Below, in pieces: positions 53,647 through 61,915 of a stretch of 64,000 bases of DNA. Numbering within the stretch: the first letter of the stretch is position 1; every line of letters starts with the position of its first letter. The stretch lies in the NCBI GenBank assembly GCA_036960565.1, contig JBALXQ010000036.1:1-64000 (forward strand), given 5' to 3'. Source of the DNA: Bermanella sp036960565. GTDB lineage: Bacteria; Pseudomonadota; Gammaproteobacteria; Pseudomonadales; Oceanobacteraceae. The notes under the pieces are model-generated. The model made no database searches and was not told the origin of the DNA. It worked only from the letters and a program-made list of their open reading frames with translations. A program made the translations under genes and the position numbers.

Positions 53647-54741
53647 ATGAAATTTAAATTACTGGCAGGGTTGGCCATCGCCGCTTTGCTAAGTGCTTGT
53701 GGCGAGAAAGAGGCAAGTAACACGACTTCAAGTGTTCAGGCTCCTGTGGAAACATTTAACTGGAAGTTAGTGACCAGCTGGCCAAAGAACTTTCCTGGCT
53801 TAGGAACCGGTCCTGAAAAATTCGCCACGCTAGTGGATGAAATGTCTAATGGGCGTCTAAAAATTAAAGTATATGGTGCCGGTCAACTTGTGCCTGCGCT
53901 TGAAGTATTTGATGCTGTTTCACGTGGAACCGCACAAATGGGCCACAGTGGCGCTTACTACTGGAAAGGAAAATCACCTGCAGCACAATTTTTTACTTCG
54001 GTACCTTTTGGTTTAAACGCGCAAGAAATGCATGGCTGGATTCATTACGGCGGTGGCATGGAACTGTGGCAAGAATTGTACGCACCGTTTAATTTAATCC
54101 CTTTGGCGGGCGGTAATACCGGCGTGCAAATGGGTGGTTGGTTTAATAAAGAAATTAACAGCCTTGAAGACTTAAAAGGTTTGAAAATGCGCATGCCTGG
54201 TTTAGGTGGCGAAGTTTTAGAGCGCGCTGGTGGTACACCGGTTACTCTGCCGGGGGCTGAACTGTTCACCGCTTTACAAACAGGTGCTATCGATGCGACC
54301 GAATGGGTAGGTCCGTATAACGATTTAGCTTTTGGTTTGTATAAGGCCGCCAAATACTACTATTACCCTGGATGGCATGAGCCGGGTTCTATGTTGGAAT
54401 TCACGGTTAACAAACAAGCCTTTGATGCATTGCCAAAAGATCTACAGGTAATGGTACGTACTGCCAGCCGAGCAGTGAATCAAGATATGTTAGATGAATA
54501 CACAGCTCGAAATAACCATGCACTTAAAGAGTTGGTAGGCAAACATAAGGTTCAACTACGTGCTTACCCTAAAGATGTATTGCTTAAGCTACGCGATTTA
54601 TCCGATGAGGTATTACTAGAAGTCTCTCAAAAAGATGAAATGACTAAGAAGGTGTATGAGTCTTTTATCAGCTACCGTGACAATGTTAAGGAATATCACG
54701 CCCTAACCGAGCAAGCATTTTTGAATGCCCGTAGTCAGTAA
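53647..54741 (+). CDS. dctP: TRAP transporter solute-binding protein (lipid-anchored DctP family)
   Basis: Binds a carboxylate substrate in the periplasm and passes it to DctQM. It has 364 residues from ATG 53647. The signal peptide ends in the lipobox LLSAC (Cys18), so it should be a lipoprotein; most Gram-negative DctP proteins are soluble. Conserved parts are TSWPKNFPGLGTGPEKFA, MRMPGLGGEVL (with the carboxylate-binding Arg), GAIDATEWVGPY and GWHEPG, a pattern seen in 2-oxoacid binders such as TakP. The membrane genes lie 1.6 kb away on the opposite strand. Confidence 0.9.
   Translation: MKFKLLAGLAIAALLSACGEKEASNTTSSVQAPVETFNWKLVTSWPKNFPGLGTGPEKFATLVDEMSNGRLKIKVYGAGQLVPALEVFDAVSRGTAQMGHSGAYYWKGKSPAAQFFTSVPFGLNAQEMHGWIHYGGGMELWQELYAPFNLIPLAGGNTGVQMGGWFNKEINSLEDLKGLKMRMPGLGGEVLERAGGTPVTLPGAELFTALQTGAIDATEWVGPYNDLAFGLYKAAKYYYYPGWHEPGSMLEFTVNKQAFDALPKDLQVMVRTASRAVNQDMLDEYTARNNHALKELVGKHKVQLRAYPKDVLLKLRDLSDEVLLEVSQKDEMTKKVYESFISYRDNVKEYHALTEQAFLNARSQ
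53916..53931. promoter_or_regulatory. Possible third parS-like site in dctP
   Basis: TGTTTCACGTGGAACC matches the parS pattern TGTT(T/C)CACGTG(A/G)AACA except for the last base and is slightly asymmetric. It lies in dctP codons about 31 kb from the recF sites. It may be a weak ParB site or chance. Confidence 0.45.
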
Positions 54742-54763
54742 CGTTTAATGTCAAATAAATGAG

Positions 54764-54790
54764 AAGGGGCAATTATATATTGCCCTTTTT
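54764..54790 (+). terminator. Terminator after dctP
   Basis: GGGCAAT (54767-54773) pairs with ATTGCCC (54779-54785), flanked by AA and a following run TTTTTT. It lies 25 bp past the dctP stop and separates dctP from the next lipoprotein gene. Confidence 0.8.
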
Positions 54791-54816
54791 TATGTGGATC
54801 TAAAAAGGATTTTTAG

Positions 54817-55632
54817 TTGAAGTATTTCCAAATTATTGCTGCTTTTATTTTATTAAGCCTAGTCGGTTGTGGAAGTGAAGGCCGAAGCTCAGACATTTAT
54901 TATATTCAAGAAAGAGATCTATATTTACGAATTTATGATGATGGTGAGGTAAACAAATATAGATGTTCGGTGAATCTTGGTTATCAGGAGGACGTGGCCT
55001 TTAGTGGTGAGCTAGATAATAACCAACTTGATGTCGTGTGGAATGGCCTAGTTTATAGCTATCAGTTAGAAGCGGGCGAAAATGATTTAGAGTTTATTCT
55101 ATCTGCTGAACTTGAGGTCGTGGACGCGTTTAGTGGGGCATCAACTTCAAGTCCCACACCTTCACCTGACCGGTTCCTTCTGGAAATTAAAGAGAAAATT
55201 CCCAATGTTTGCACTAACAGTGCAATTGATATTGTTTCGATTACTCCTGAAACCTGGTTGGTAAATTCAAATAATAGTATTACTGTTAATTACAACTATC
55301 GTAGTCAGCATGAAGGTGACTTGAGAATACGAATTGCATATTTAAACAACGCTCTACCTTCTTTTCAAAATACTATTTATGGAGCAGAAGTGAGGGTTGA
55401 AGGTATGTCGCAGAGCAATAATACCCTTACTATTTCTGTGAATTCGCTAGTTTCATCAAATGATGCAATTAGTGTATATGTATTAATGCAAGAAGCAGTA
55501 GGCAGCACAAACATGCTAATTTCGTATGATAGGTTCGGATTGTTTAATGCGGATTCATCAAAGGATGTTTCAATAAATACTGATTGTTTAACATGTGAAA
55601 TGGGGCAAGTAGACATAGGCCCATTTGATTAA
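54817..55632 (+). CDS. Lipoprotein of unknown function with TTG start
   Basis: Protein of 271 residues that I do not recognise. The start is TTG at 54817, supported by AAAAAGGA eight bases upstream and by the signal peptide beginning right there (KYFQIIAAFILLSLVGC, lipobox Cys18). The mature part has many beta-like stretches and several cysteines (for instance near YRCSVNL, VCTNSA and TDCLTCEMG), which may form disulfides. AT content is higher than in its neighbours, suggesting later acquisition. It ends before a strong terminator. Confidence 0.75.
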   Translation: MKYFQIIAAFILLSLVGCGSEGRSSDIYYIQERDLYLRIYDDGEVNKYRCSVNLGYQEDVAFSGELDNNQLDVVWNGLVYSYQLEAGENDLEFILSAELEVVDAFSGASTSSPTPSPDRFLLEIKEKIPNVCTNSAIDIVSITPETWLVNSNNSITVNYNYRSQHEGDLRIRIAYLNNALPSFQNTIYGAEVRVEGMSQSNNTLTISVNSLVSSNDAISVYVLMQEAVGSTNMLISYDRFGLFNADSSKDVSINTDCLTCEMGQVDIGPFD

Positions 55633-55646
55633 AGGCTTTTTGGAAT

Positions 55647-55678
55647 AAAAAAACAGGAGCCTAAGCTCCTGTTTTTTT
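55647..55678. terminator. Terminator between lipoprotein and yciA genes
   Basis: AAAAAAACAGGAGC, loop CTAA, then GCTCCTGTTTTTTT form a perfect 14-bp stem. The flanking genes converge, so it can serve both. Confidence 0.92.
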
Positions 55679-55730
55679 ATTAAAGCATGAAGCCTATTTC
55701 AGGCTAATCAACCCAAGACACAAATGTAGC

Positions 55731-56129
55731 TTAGTCTTTAGGTACCGCTCGAATTCGGCCGCCGTCATCCAACGCCACGTACACAAAAGTAGAGTCACAG
55801 ACCTTGTGGCGCTCAGCGTCACAACCCATCTGGCTCCATACTTCTACGTTTACATGTATAGAGCTAGAACCAATTTCCCGTACCTTGGTATAGCAGCAAA
55901 GCGCCATGCCGGTTTTAATAGGGCTTAGGAAAGCGGTGTTGTCACAGCCCACCATGCTCACGCGCCCCTTGGCGACGGCACGAGCCGTTTCTTCTGCTGC
56001 CATGTCCATCTTGCTTAATACCCATCCGCCGCTAATGTCGCCACTTATATTGGTGTCGGCATGTTGGGGGATTATTCTAAGGGTGAGCTTCCCATTGGGT
56101 AAGGGTGCTTCTTCGGTTAAATCGTTCAT
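55731..56129 (-). CDS. yciA: Acyl-CoA thioesterase, YciA family
   Basis: Hot-dog-fold hydrolase that cleaves acyl-CoA to free acid and CoA. It has 132 residues, the YciA length. The segment DISGGWVLSKMDMAAEETA (about 28-46) contains the catalytic Asp/helix region, and GCDNTAFLSPIKTGM follows. It stands alone between dctP and dctQM and probably has no functional link to the TRAP genes. Confidence 0.88.
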   Translation of the reverse strand: MNDLTEEAPLPNGKLTLRIIPQHADTNISGDISGGWVLSKMDMAAEETARAVAKGRVSMVGCDNTAFLSPIKTGMALCCYTKVREIGSSSIHVNVEVWSQMGCDAERHKVCDSTFVYVALDDGGRIRAVPKD

Positions 56130-56274
56130 GGCGTATTTCTGTCTTATTATTGGATATTTTATTGAGCGTTAGGTGTTAAACGCATCTAAAGTGAAAGCTG
56201 ACGTCGTTTTACGCCTATTTAAAAAGGAACTCAACCAGCTGAACAGTGTTTCTCACTATTGCGATAAAGGGGGA

Positions 56275-56310
56275 CGATGAAGGAGCACCCAGAGCAGGCG
56301 CTCCTCATCG
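56275..56310 (-). terminator. Terminator after dctM
   Basis: CGATGA (56275-56280) pairs with TCATCG (56305-56310); GGAGC/GCTCC extends the stem inward with one bulged A. It lies 12 bp past the dctM stop on the minus strand. The following T-run on that strand is only moderate (CCCCCTTTATCG). Confidence 0.6.
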
Positions 56311-56322
56311 CTTAATTTTCCT

Positions 56323-57687
56323 TTAACCGTAAATAAAGTGCGGTAACCAGGTCGCTAGGCCCGGAAAGAAAGCCAGCAAAATAAGCATTAATAGCTGAAT
56401 CACAATAAACGGCATAACCCCTTTATATATGTCCATGGTGGTAATGCTCTTGGGCGCCACACCACGCAAATAGAACAAGGCAAAACCAAACGGGGGGGTT
56501 AAGAAAGAGGTTTGCAGGTTAATGGCAATCATAATACCCAGCCAAATAGGGTCTAGGCCCATGGCCAATAATACCGGTGCAACAATAGGCACCACCACAA
56601 AGGTGATTTCGATAAAATCGAGAATAAATCCCAGTAAGAAAATCACCAGCATTACCACGAGTGTTGCGCCAATTACGCCGCCGGGCATATCCTGAAATAT
56701 ACCTTCAACCAATTCATCGCCACCATAACCGCGAAATACCAGAGAGAAAATAGCCGCACCAAAGAATATTAAAAACACCATACTGCTGACATTCAGGGTG
56801 CTATCTAGAGTTTCCTTTAGCTGCTTCATGCTCAAGGATTTATTGATCCAGGCCAACAGCGTCGCACCAAGAGCGCCTATGCCAGCGGCTTCTGTAGGTG
56901 TGGCAATGCCACCTAGAATGCTGCCCAATACCGCGATAATTAATAATAAGGGTGGCACCATGTGCTTCATGGCATCCCTCCAAGTAGTGCTCTCGTCTAT
57001 TTTCAGCGCCGGAGCAACTTCGGGCTTTAGATAGGCTGTGATGGTTACGTACAAGCCATAGGCCAGTACCAATAATAAACCCGGAATCAGTGCGCCCATA
57101 AACAAGTCGGCCACAGAAATACTTTCTGGGCTGAATATTCCCATCTTTAGTTGGGCCTGTTGATAACTACTGGAAAGCACATCGGCCAATAAAATAAGCG
57201 CCATGGAAGGCGGGATAATTTGTCCCAAGGTACCCGTGGCGCAAATGGTGCCGGTAGCAAAAGAGGGCGAGTAGCCATTTTTTAACATAGTAGGTAAGGA
57301 GATTAGGCCCATTGTTACCACAGTAGCGCCCACTATGCCGGTGCTGGCCGCCAACAGCATGCCCACAATAATGACCGACAGAGCCAGCCCACCACGTAAA
57401 GAGCCAAATAAACCGCCCATGGTGTTCAGTAGGTTTTCAGCAATTCGAGATTTCTCCAGCATCACACCCATAAACACAAATAGGGGCACCGCAATGAGTA
57501 TCTGGTTACCTAGGATGCCATTTAAGCGGTTGGGCAGCGCCTCCAAGAAAGCACCATCAAACTGACCGGTAAAAGTACCAATAAGGGCAAAAACCAAGGC
57601 CACCCCGGAAAGGGTAAAGGCCACTGGATACCCCAGCATTAATGCGCCGCAAACGGCAATGAACATAACTAGCGGGATAAATTCCAT
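56323..57687 (-). CDS. dctM: TRAP transporter large permease DctM
   Basis: Twelve-helix membrane subunit that moves substrate with sodium. It has 454 residues, typical for the family. Signatures include the start MEFIPLVMFIAVCGALMLGYPVAF-type (first part MEFIPLVMFIAVCGALML), ATGTLGQIIPPSMALIL (about 165) and NLQTSFLTPPFGFALFYLRG (about 390). It follows dctQ by one base, so the two are coupled. Substrate is not shown by sequence. Confidence 0.95.
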   Translation of the reverse strand: MEFIPLVMFIAVCGALMLGYPVAFTLSGVALVFALIGTFTGQFDGAFLEALPNRLNGILGNQILIAVPLFVFMGVMLEKSRIAENLLNTMGGLFGSLRGGLALSVIIVGMLLAASTGIVGATVVTMGLISLPTMLKNGYSPSFATGTICATGTLGQIIPPSMALILLADVLSSSYQQAQLKMGIFSPESISVADLFMGALIPGLLLVLAYGLYVTITAYLKPEVAPALKIDESTTWRDAMKHMVPPLLLIIAVLGSILGGIATPTEAAGIGALGATLLAWINKSLSMKQLKETLDSTLNVSSMVFLIFFGAAIFSLVFRGYGGDELVEGIFQDMPGGVIGATLVVMLVIFLLGFILDFIEITFVVVPIVAPVLLAMGLDPIWLGIMIAINLQTSFLTPPFGFALFYLRGVAPKSITTMDIYKGVMPFIVIQLLMLILLAFFPGLATWLPHFIYG

Positions 57688-57688
57688 G

Positions 57689-58225
57689 TTATACGCCCTC
57701 CCCAGGTTGCGAATCCTGGCTTGGGGGTAACTGGCCTTTTAAGGTCAGCACGCTTTTTAATATTTCAGCCACGCCTTGCAGCATCAGCAACACCGGCTGT
57801 ACTAGCAATAAGCTTTTCAGTAAGAACAACCAAGGTAGGCCACTGCTTTCAATACTGTGTTCATTAATGGCCCAGCTAGTGCTGACGTAGGGAAAAGAAA
57901 TAATTAAAACAAACAGGCAAGTAGGGAATAGAAAAAATACGGTGCCAAATATATTGACCCACTGTTGCTTGGCTTGGGACATGTTTTGGTAAAAAACATC
58001 CACGCGCACGTGGCCATCATGTTTAAGGGTGTAGGCGGCGCCCAACATAAACAAACTGGTGTGCAGGTAGGTCATGGTTTCTTGCAGGGCAATGGGTGAC
58101 CAATTGAATAGGTAGCGTAATGCCACCACCAGTGCGGTATTGATAACCAGGATTAAACTTAGATAACGGGTTGTCCGCCCCAATCCCTCAATGAAGTTGG
58201 ATATTAATAAATACAGTGTGTGCAT
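57689..58225 (-). CDS. dctQ: TRAP transporter small permease DctQ
   Basis: Four-helix membrane subunit that pairs with DctM. It has 178 residues. Hydrophobic segments are near 18-38, 50-70, 90-115 and 130-155, and the family marker LQETMTYLHTSLFMLGAAYTLKHDGHVRVD, given by its end TLKHDGHVRVD, is present. A binding-protein gene is not adjacent on this strand; dctP at 53.6 kb, on the opposite strand, is the likely partner. Confidence 0.92.
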   Translation of the reverse strand: MHTLYLLISNFIEGLGRTTRYLSLILVINTALVVALRYLFNWSPIALQETMTYLHTSLFMLGAAYTLKHDGHVRVDVFYQNMSQAKQQWVNIFGTVFFLFPTCLFVLIISFPYVSTSWAINEHSIESSGLPWLFLLKSLLLVQPVLLMLQGVAEILKSVLTLKGQLPPSQDSQPGEGV

Positions 58226-58429
58226 GAAGGTTCGTTCGCAGTCTTATTATTGCTATGGCTGGGATTATAGAGAGTTATGAGCGGCACGGCTAAATCCTGT
58301 GTACTAAATACCAGGCATTTAGACTCTTTAAGTCTTTTCGATCACTTTTTAGCATTAATGGCACTTCACGTTTTTATTGCTTAGCCCAGTAATTATGGGC
58401 CTTACCAGCAAATTTTAATAAGAAAAAGG

Positions 58430-58463
58430 CTGTAACATTACTGTCACACTTATGAAATATATT
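58430..58463 (+). promoter_or_regulatory. Pho box and promoter of pstS
   Basis: CTGTAAC-ATTA-CTGTCAC (58430-58447) has the 7-4-7 direct-repeat form of a PhoB box. A -10-like TATATT (58458-58463) begins 10 bases after the box, the usual distance for PhoB-activated promoters, which lack a good -35. It is 68 bp upstream of the pstS start codon. The pst genes are therefore expected to be induced by phosphate starvation. Confidence 0.88.
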
Positions 58464-58514
58464 GGCCACAGTGAAAAACGACATCCCAGATGGGAAATTT
58501 GTAAGGAGATGGAC

Positions 58515-59480
58515 ATGAAAACAATCAAACTTGTAAAAACATTAGGCTTGTTGGCCAGCCTTATTGCCGTACCTGCATGGGCCGGTGTGGATAAAAGTAT
58601 TCCAAATTACCAGAAGGCCAGTGGCGTATCGGGTAATGTTTCCAGTGTGGGTTCCGACACTCTCGCCAATATGATGACCTTGTGGGCGGAAGAGTTTAAG
58701 CGCCAGTATCCAAATGTGAATATTCAAATTCAGGCAGCGGGCTCTTCAACGGCGCCACCGGCTTTAACCGAAGGCACTTCAAACCTTGGGCCCATGAGCC
58801 GCAAGATGAAAGATAAGGAACTTGAAGCGTTTGAAAATAAGTTTGGTTACAAGCCAACGGCTATCCCAGTGGCTATCGATGCCTTGGCGGTATTTGTAAA
58901 TAAAGACAATCCTATTAAGGGTTTAACCATTAAACAAATCGATGCGATTTTTTCCACTACCCGTAAATGTGGTACGGCTAAGTCGATTATCAAGTGGGGC
59001 GATACCGGCCTTGAGGGTTCGTGGGCCAATAAAAAAGTAGAGCTATACGGTCGTAACTCGGTTTCGGGTACTTATGGCTACTTTAAGAAAAAAGGTTTGT
59101 GTAAAGGTGACTACAAAAACACAGTGAAAGAACAGCCGGGTTCAGCTTCGGTGGTTCAGGCTGTATCGGCTTCTTTAAATGGTATTGGTTATTCAGGCAT
59201 GGGTTATAAAACTTCCAGTGTGCGTGCGGTGCCATTGTCTAAAAAAGGCGGTAAGTTTATAGAGGCCAACCCTAGCAATGCAGTAAATGGCTCTTACCCT
59301 TTGTCTCGCTTCTTGTTTGTATACGTGAATAAAAAACCAAACCAGTCACTGCTGCCCATCGAGCGTGAGTTCGCTAAGATGATACTGTCTCAGCAGGGCC
59401 AAAGCATTGTTGCCAAAGATGGTTATATTCCATTGCCTGCTAAAGTAGTTGCAAAAACCTTAAAGCGCTTAGGCCTTTAA
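58515..59480 (+). CDS. pstS: Phosphate ABC transporter binding protein PstS
   Basis: Periplasmic high-affinity phosphate-binding protein. It has 321 residues from ATG 58515, chosen for AAGGAG at 58503 and a normal signal peptide (ends AWA|GVDKS). Phosphate-binding parts are SVGSDTLANMMTLW, AGSSTAPPAL, GPMSRKM and GRNSVSGTYGYFK. Upstream in-frame codons from 58452 are not needed. It is followed by hairpins that may lower readthrough into pstC. Confidence 0.96.
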   Translation: MKTIKLVKTLGLLASLIAVPAWAGVDKSIPNYQKASGVSGNVSSVGSDTLANMMTLWAEEFKRQYPNVNIQIQAAGSSTAPPALTEGTSNLGPMSRKMKDKELEAFENKFGYKPTAIPVAIDALAVFVNKDNPIKGLTIKQIDAIFSTTRKCGTAKSIIKWGDTGLEGSWANKKVELYGRNSVSGTYGYFKKKGLCKGDYKNTVKEQPGSASVVQAVSASLNGIGYSGMGYKTSSVRAVPLSKKGGKFIEANPSNAVNGSYPLSRFLFVYVNKKPNQSLLPIEREFAKMILSQQGQSIVAKDGYIPLPAKVVAKTLKRLGL

Positions 59481-59483
59481 ACC

Positions 59484-59506
59484 AACAGCCATTATTAATG
59501 GCTGTT
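59484..59506 (+). terminator. Attenuator-like hairpin after pstS
   Basis: AACAGCCATTA (59484-59494) and TAATGGCTGTT (59496-59506) are exact complements with a one-base spacer, so the inner pairs open into a loop. TTTCAA follows, a weak T-run. A second stem AGGCAG/CTGCCT ending in TTTT lies at about 59524-59555. Both would let PstS be made in excess over the permeases. Confidence 0.65.
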
Positions 59507-59510
59507 TCAA

Positions 59511-59522
59511 CCCAAGGATGGG
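59511..59522 (+). repeat. GGA-loop mini-palindrome between pstS and pstC
   Basis: CCCA-AGGA-TGGG is a short palindrome with GGA in the loop on the plus strand, the direction of pstS and pstC. It belongs by form to the family found near 16.2, 39.0, 46.1 and 63.6 kb. Confidence 0.6.
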
Positions 59523-59618
59523 CAGGCAGGTTTTCCGTTAGGTATCTGCCTTTTGTCCATGGGGTAAGTCGTTTTTCGGCTTATTTTGATACACGTTTAT
59601 TTAATATGAAGTTGAATT

Positions 59619-61904
59619 ATGAGTAGACCTTTAAGCTCGGAAATTGATTTTAATACCCCAGCTCTGCGTCGTCATCGCCAGACACGTGCGCTTAAAAATA
59701 AACTGGCCAGCATCGGTATTGCGATTGGTGGCCTAAGTATTATTGGTGCAGTTTTACTAATATTTTTCTATCTGCTTTATGAAGTGGCTCCGATGTTTGT
59801 GCCCGCTAAAGTAGAGTTAATTAGCCAGTATCAACTGCCTGTTAATTCAAATAATACTCAAGATAATAGCGACAAAAGTCAGACCCTCATGCTGGCCATG
59901 GAAGAGCAGGCCGAAGTGGCAATACGCGTTAAAAAATCAGGAGAGATAAATTTCTTTAGCGTAAGTGATGGCCATGTTTTGCAAACAGAGCAAATACCCT
60001 TGCCAGGAAAGCTAAGTGCATTTGACGTAAATACCCAAGCCAGTCGTTTAATGGCATTTGCCAATAATCAGGGCGAAGTTTTATTGGTAAAACATAATTA
60101 CAAAGTGACTTACCCCAACGATAAACGCCTGATTACGCCTGAATTAATTTACCCCTACGGCGCAGAGCCATTAACCCTTATTGAAAATGGCAAAGCCATT
60201 ACCAACATTACGCTGCGCGATGGTGAAGAAGCCATGGTATTAGCAGCCATGGATGATCAGGGTGAGTTGCATGCCAGTCGTTATTTAAAAGAAGTCGATT
60301 TTCTCAGTGAAGAAGTAGTGTTGGAATATGAGGCCATTAATCTTCCCAGCATTGCTGGGCTAATTAACCAGGTAGAAATAGATCAAACCATGCGCTGGAT
60401 GTTTGTGCTGGCTGATCAGCGTTTATTGCATGTGATTAATTTAGAAGAAGAATCTCTTACTCAAACTATTACTTTGGATGCCGTGGGCACTATCACCAGC
60501 ATGAGCATGTTGTTAGGTGAAAATTCCATTTTAATTGGTAATAGCCAGGGCAAGATTAGCCAGTGGTTTATGGCGCGCCAAGACGAAAAGTGGCGCCTGA
60601 ATATGGCCAGAAGTTTTGCCATTGAGACTCAAGGTAGTGATAACAAAATTCAAGCCATCGCGAGCGAGCAAAGACGCAAAGGCTTTTTTGTCGCCGGCGA
60701 AAATGGACAAGTAGCCATTTTTCACAGCACAGCTCACCGCACTTTACTGGATGAAAAATTGGTTGAAGGTGATATTGAATTTTTAAGCATTAGCCCAAGA
60801 GCCAAAGACTTGCTTGTGCAAACTCGTCAGGGCGAGGTTTACCATTTTAAAGTACATAACGAACACCCTGAAATTTCATGGGCATCCATGTGGGATGAAA
60901 TTTGGTATGAAGGTTACGAGAAGCCAGAATATATTTGGCAAAGCTCTTCTTCATCCAGTGACTTTGAACCCAAGTACAGTTTAGTGCCCTTGGCTTTTGG
61001 TACGCTAAAAGGTGCGTTTTACGCCATGTTACTGGCAGCTCCTTTAGCCATTGCTGGTGCTATTTATACAGCTTATTTCATGGCGCCAGCGTTGCGCAGA
61101 AAAGTAAAACCCATCATAGAGTTAATGGAAGCATTGCCCACGGTTATCTTGGGATTTCTAGCCGGCTTAGCGTTGGCTCCATTTTTAGAAAATAATCTGT
61201 TGGGAGTGTTTGCGATTCTAATTGTGCTGCCTGTCAGTATGCTGTTATTTGGATTTTGCTGGGCCAACATGCCAGCGAAGGTTCGGGATTTATTACCGGA
61301 AGGTTGGCACGTGCCGGTACTGATTCCGGTAATTTTATTGTCAGGTTGGCTGGCGCTTTCTATTAGCCCAAGCATTGAGATTTTCTTTTTTAATGGCTCT
61401 ATGGTGGATTGGCTCAATAATGATTTGGGTGTTTCGTTTAGTCAGCGAAATGCATTAATTGTGGGTTTGGCTATGGGCTTTGCCGTTATCCCTACTATTT
61501 TCTCTATTGCCGAAGATGCCATATTCAGTGTGCCTAAATCTTTAAGTTATGGCTCGCTGGCGTTGGGTGCGACTCCTTGGCAAACCATGATTAAAGTGGT
61601 GCTGCCCACTGCCAGCCCGGGTATTTTTTCTGCCCTTATGATTGGTATGGGCCGCGCCGTGGGGGAAACCATGATTGTATTAATGGCCACGGGTAATACT
61701 CCCATTACTGATGTAAATATATTCGAAGGCATGCGTACCCTTGCCGCTAACATTGCGGTGGAAATCCCCGAGTCGGAAGTAGGCAGTTCCCATTACCGAA
61801 TTTTGTTTTTAACGGGTTTTGTTTTGTTCCTGTTCACCTTTATTTTCAACACCGCAGCCGAAACTGTACGTCAGCGTTTGCGTATTAAGTACGGTCAGCT
61901 GTAG
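59619..61904 (+). CDS. pstC: Phosphate ABC transporter permease PstC, enlarged form
   Basis: Membrane subunit of the phosphate importer. It has 761 residues, more than twice the 319 of E. coli PstC. A first membrane helix (about 33-57) is followed by about 400 extra residues with beta-propeller-like strands (for instance VLLVKHNYKVTYPND, LLHVINLEEESLTQTI). The normal permease domain covers about 465-755, with EALPTVILGFLAGLALAPF and the coupling loop SYGSLALGATPWQTMIKVVLP. The extra domain is probably periplasmic; its role is not known to me. Confidence 0.92.
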   Translation: MSRPLSSEIDFNTPALRRHRQTRALKNKLASIGIAIGGLSIIGAVLLIFFYLLYEVAPMFVPAKVELISQYQLPVNSNNTQDNSDKSQTLMLAMEEQAEVAIRVKKSGEINFFSVSDGHVLQTEQIPLPGKLSAFDVNTQASRLMAFANNQGEVLLVKHNYKVTYPNDKRLITPELIYPYGAEPLTLIENGKAITNITLRDGEEAMVLAAMDDQGELHASRYLKEVDFLSEEVVLEYEAINLPSIAGLINQVEIDQTMRWMFVLADQRLLHVINLEEESLTQTITLDAVGTITSMSMLLGENSILIGNSQGKISQWFMARQDEKWRLNMARSFAIETQGSDNKIQAIASEQRRKGFFVAGENGQVAIFHSTAHRTLLDEKLVEGDIEFLSISPRAKDLLVQTRQGEVYHFKVHNEHPEISWASMWDEIWYEGYEKPEYIWQSSSSSSDFEPKYSLVPLAFGTLKGAFYAMLLAAPLAIAGAIYTAYFMAPALRRKVKPIIELMEALPTVILGFLAGLALAPFLENNLLGVFAILIVLPVSMLLFGFCWANMPAKVRDLLPEGWHVPVLIPVILLSGWLALSISPSIEIFFFNGSMVDWLNNDLGVSFSQRNALIVGLAMGFAVIPTIFSIAEDAIFSVPKSLSYGSLALGATPWQTMIKVVLPTASPGIFSALMIGMGRAVGETMIVLMATGNTPITDVNIFEGMRTLAANIAVEIPESEVGSSHYRILFLTGFVLFLFTFIFNTAAETVRQRLRIKYGQL

Positions 61905-61915
61905 GAGAAAAATGA

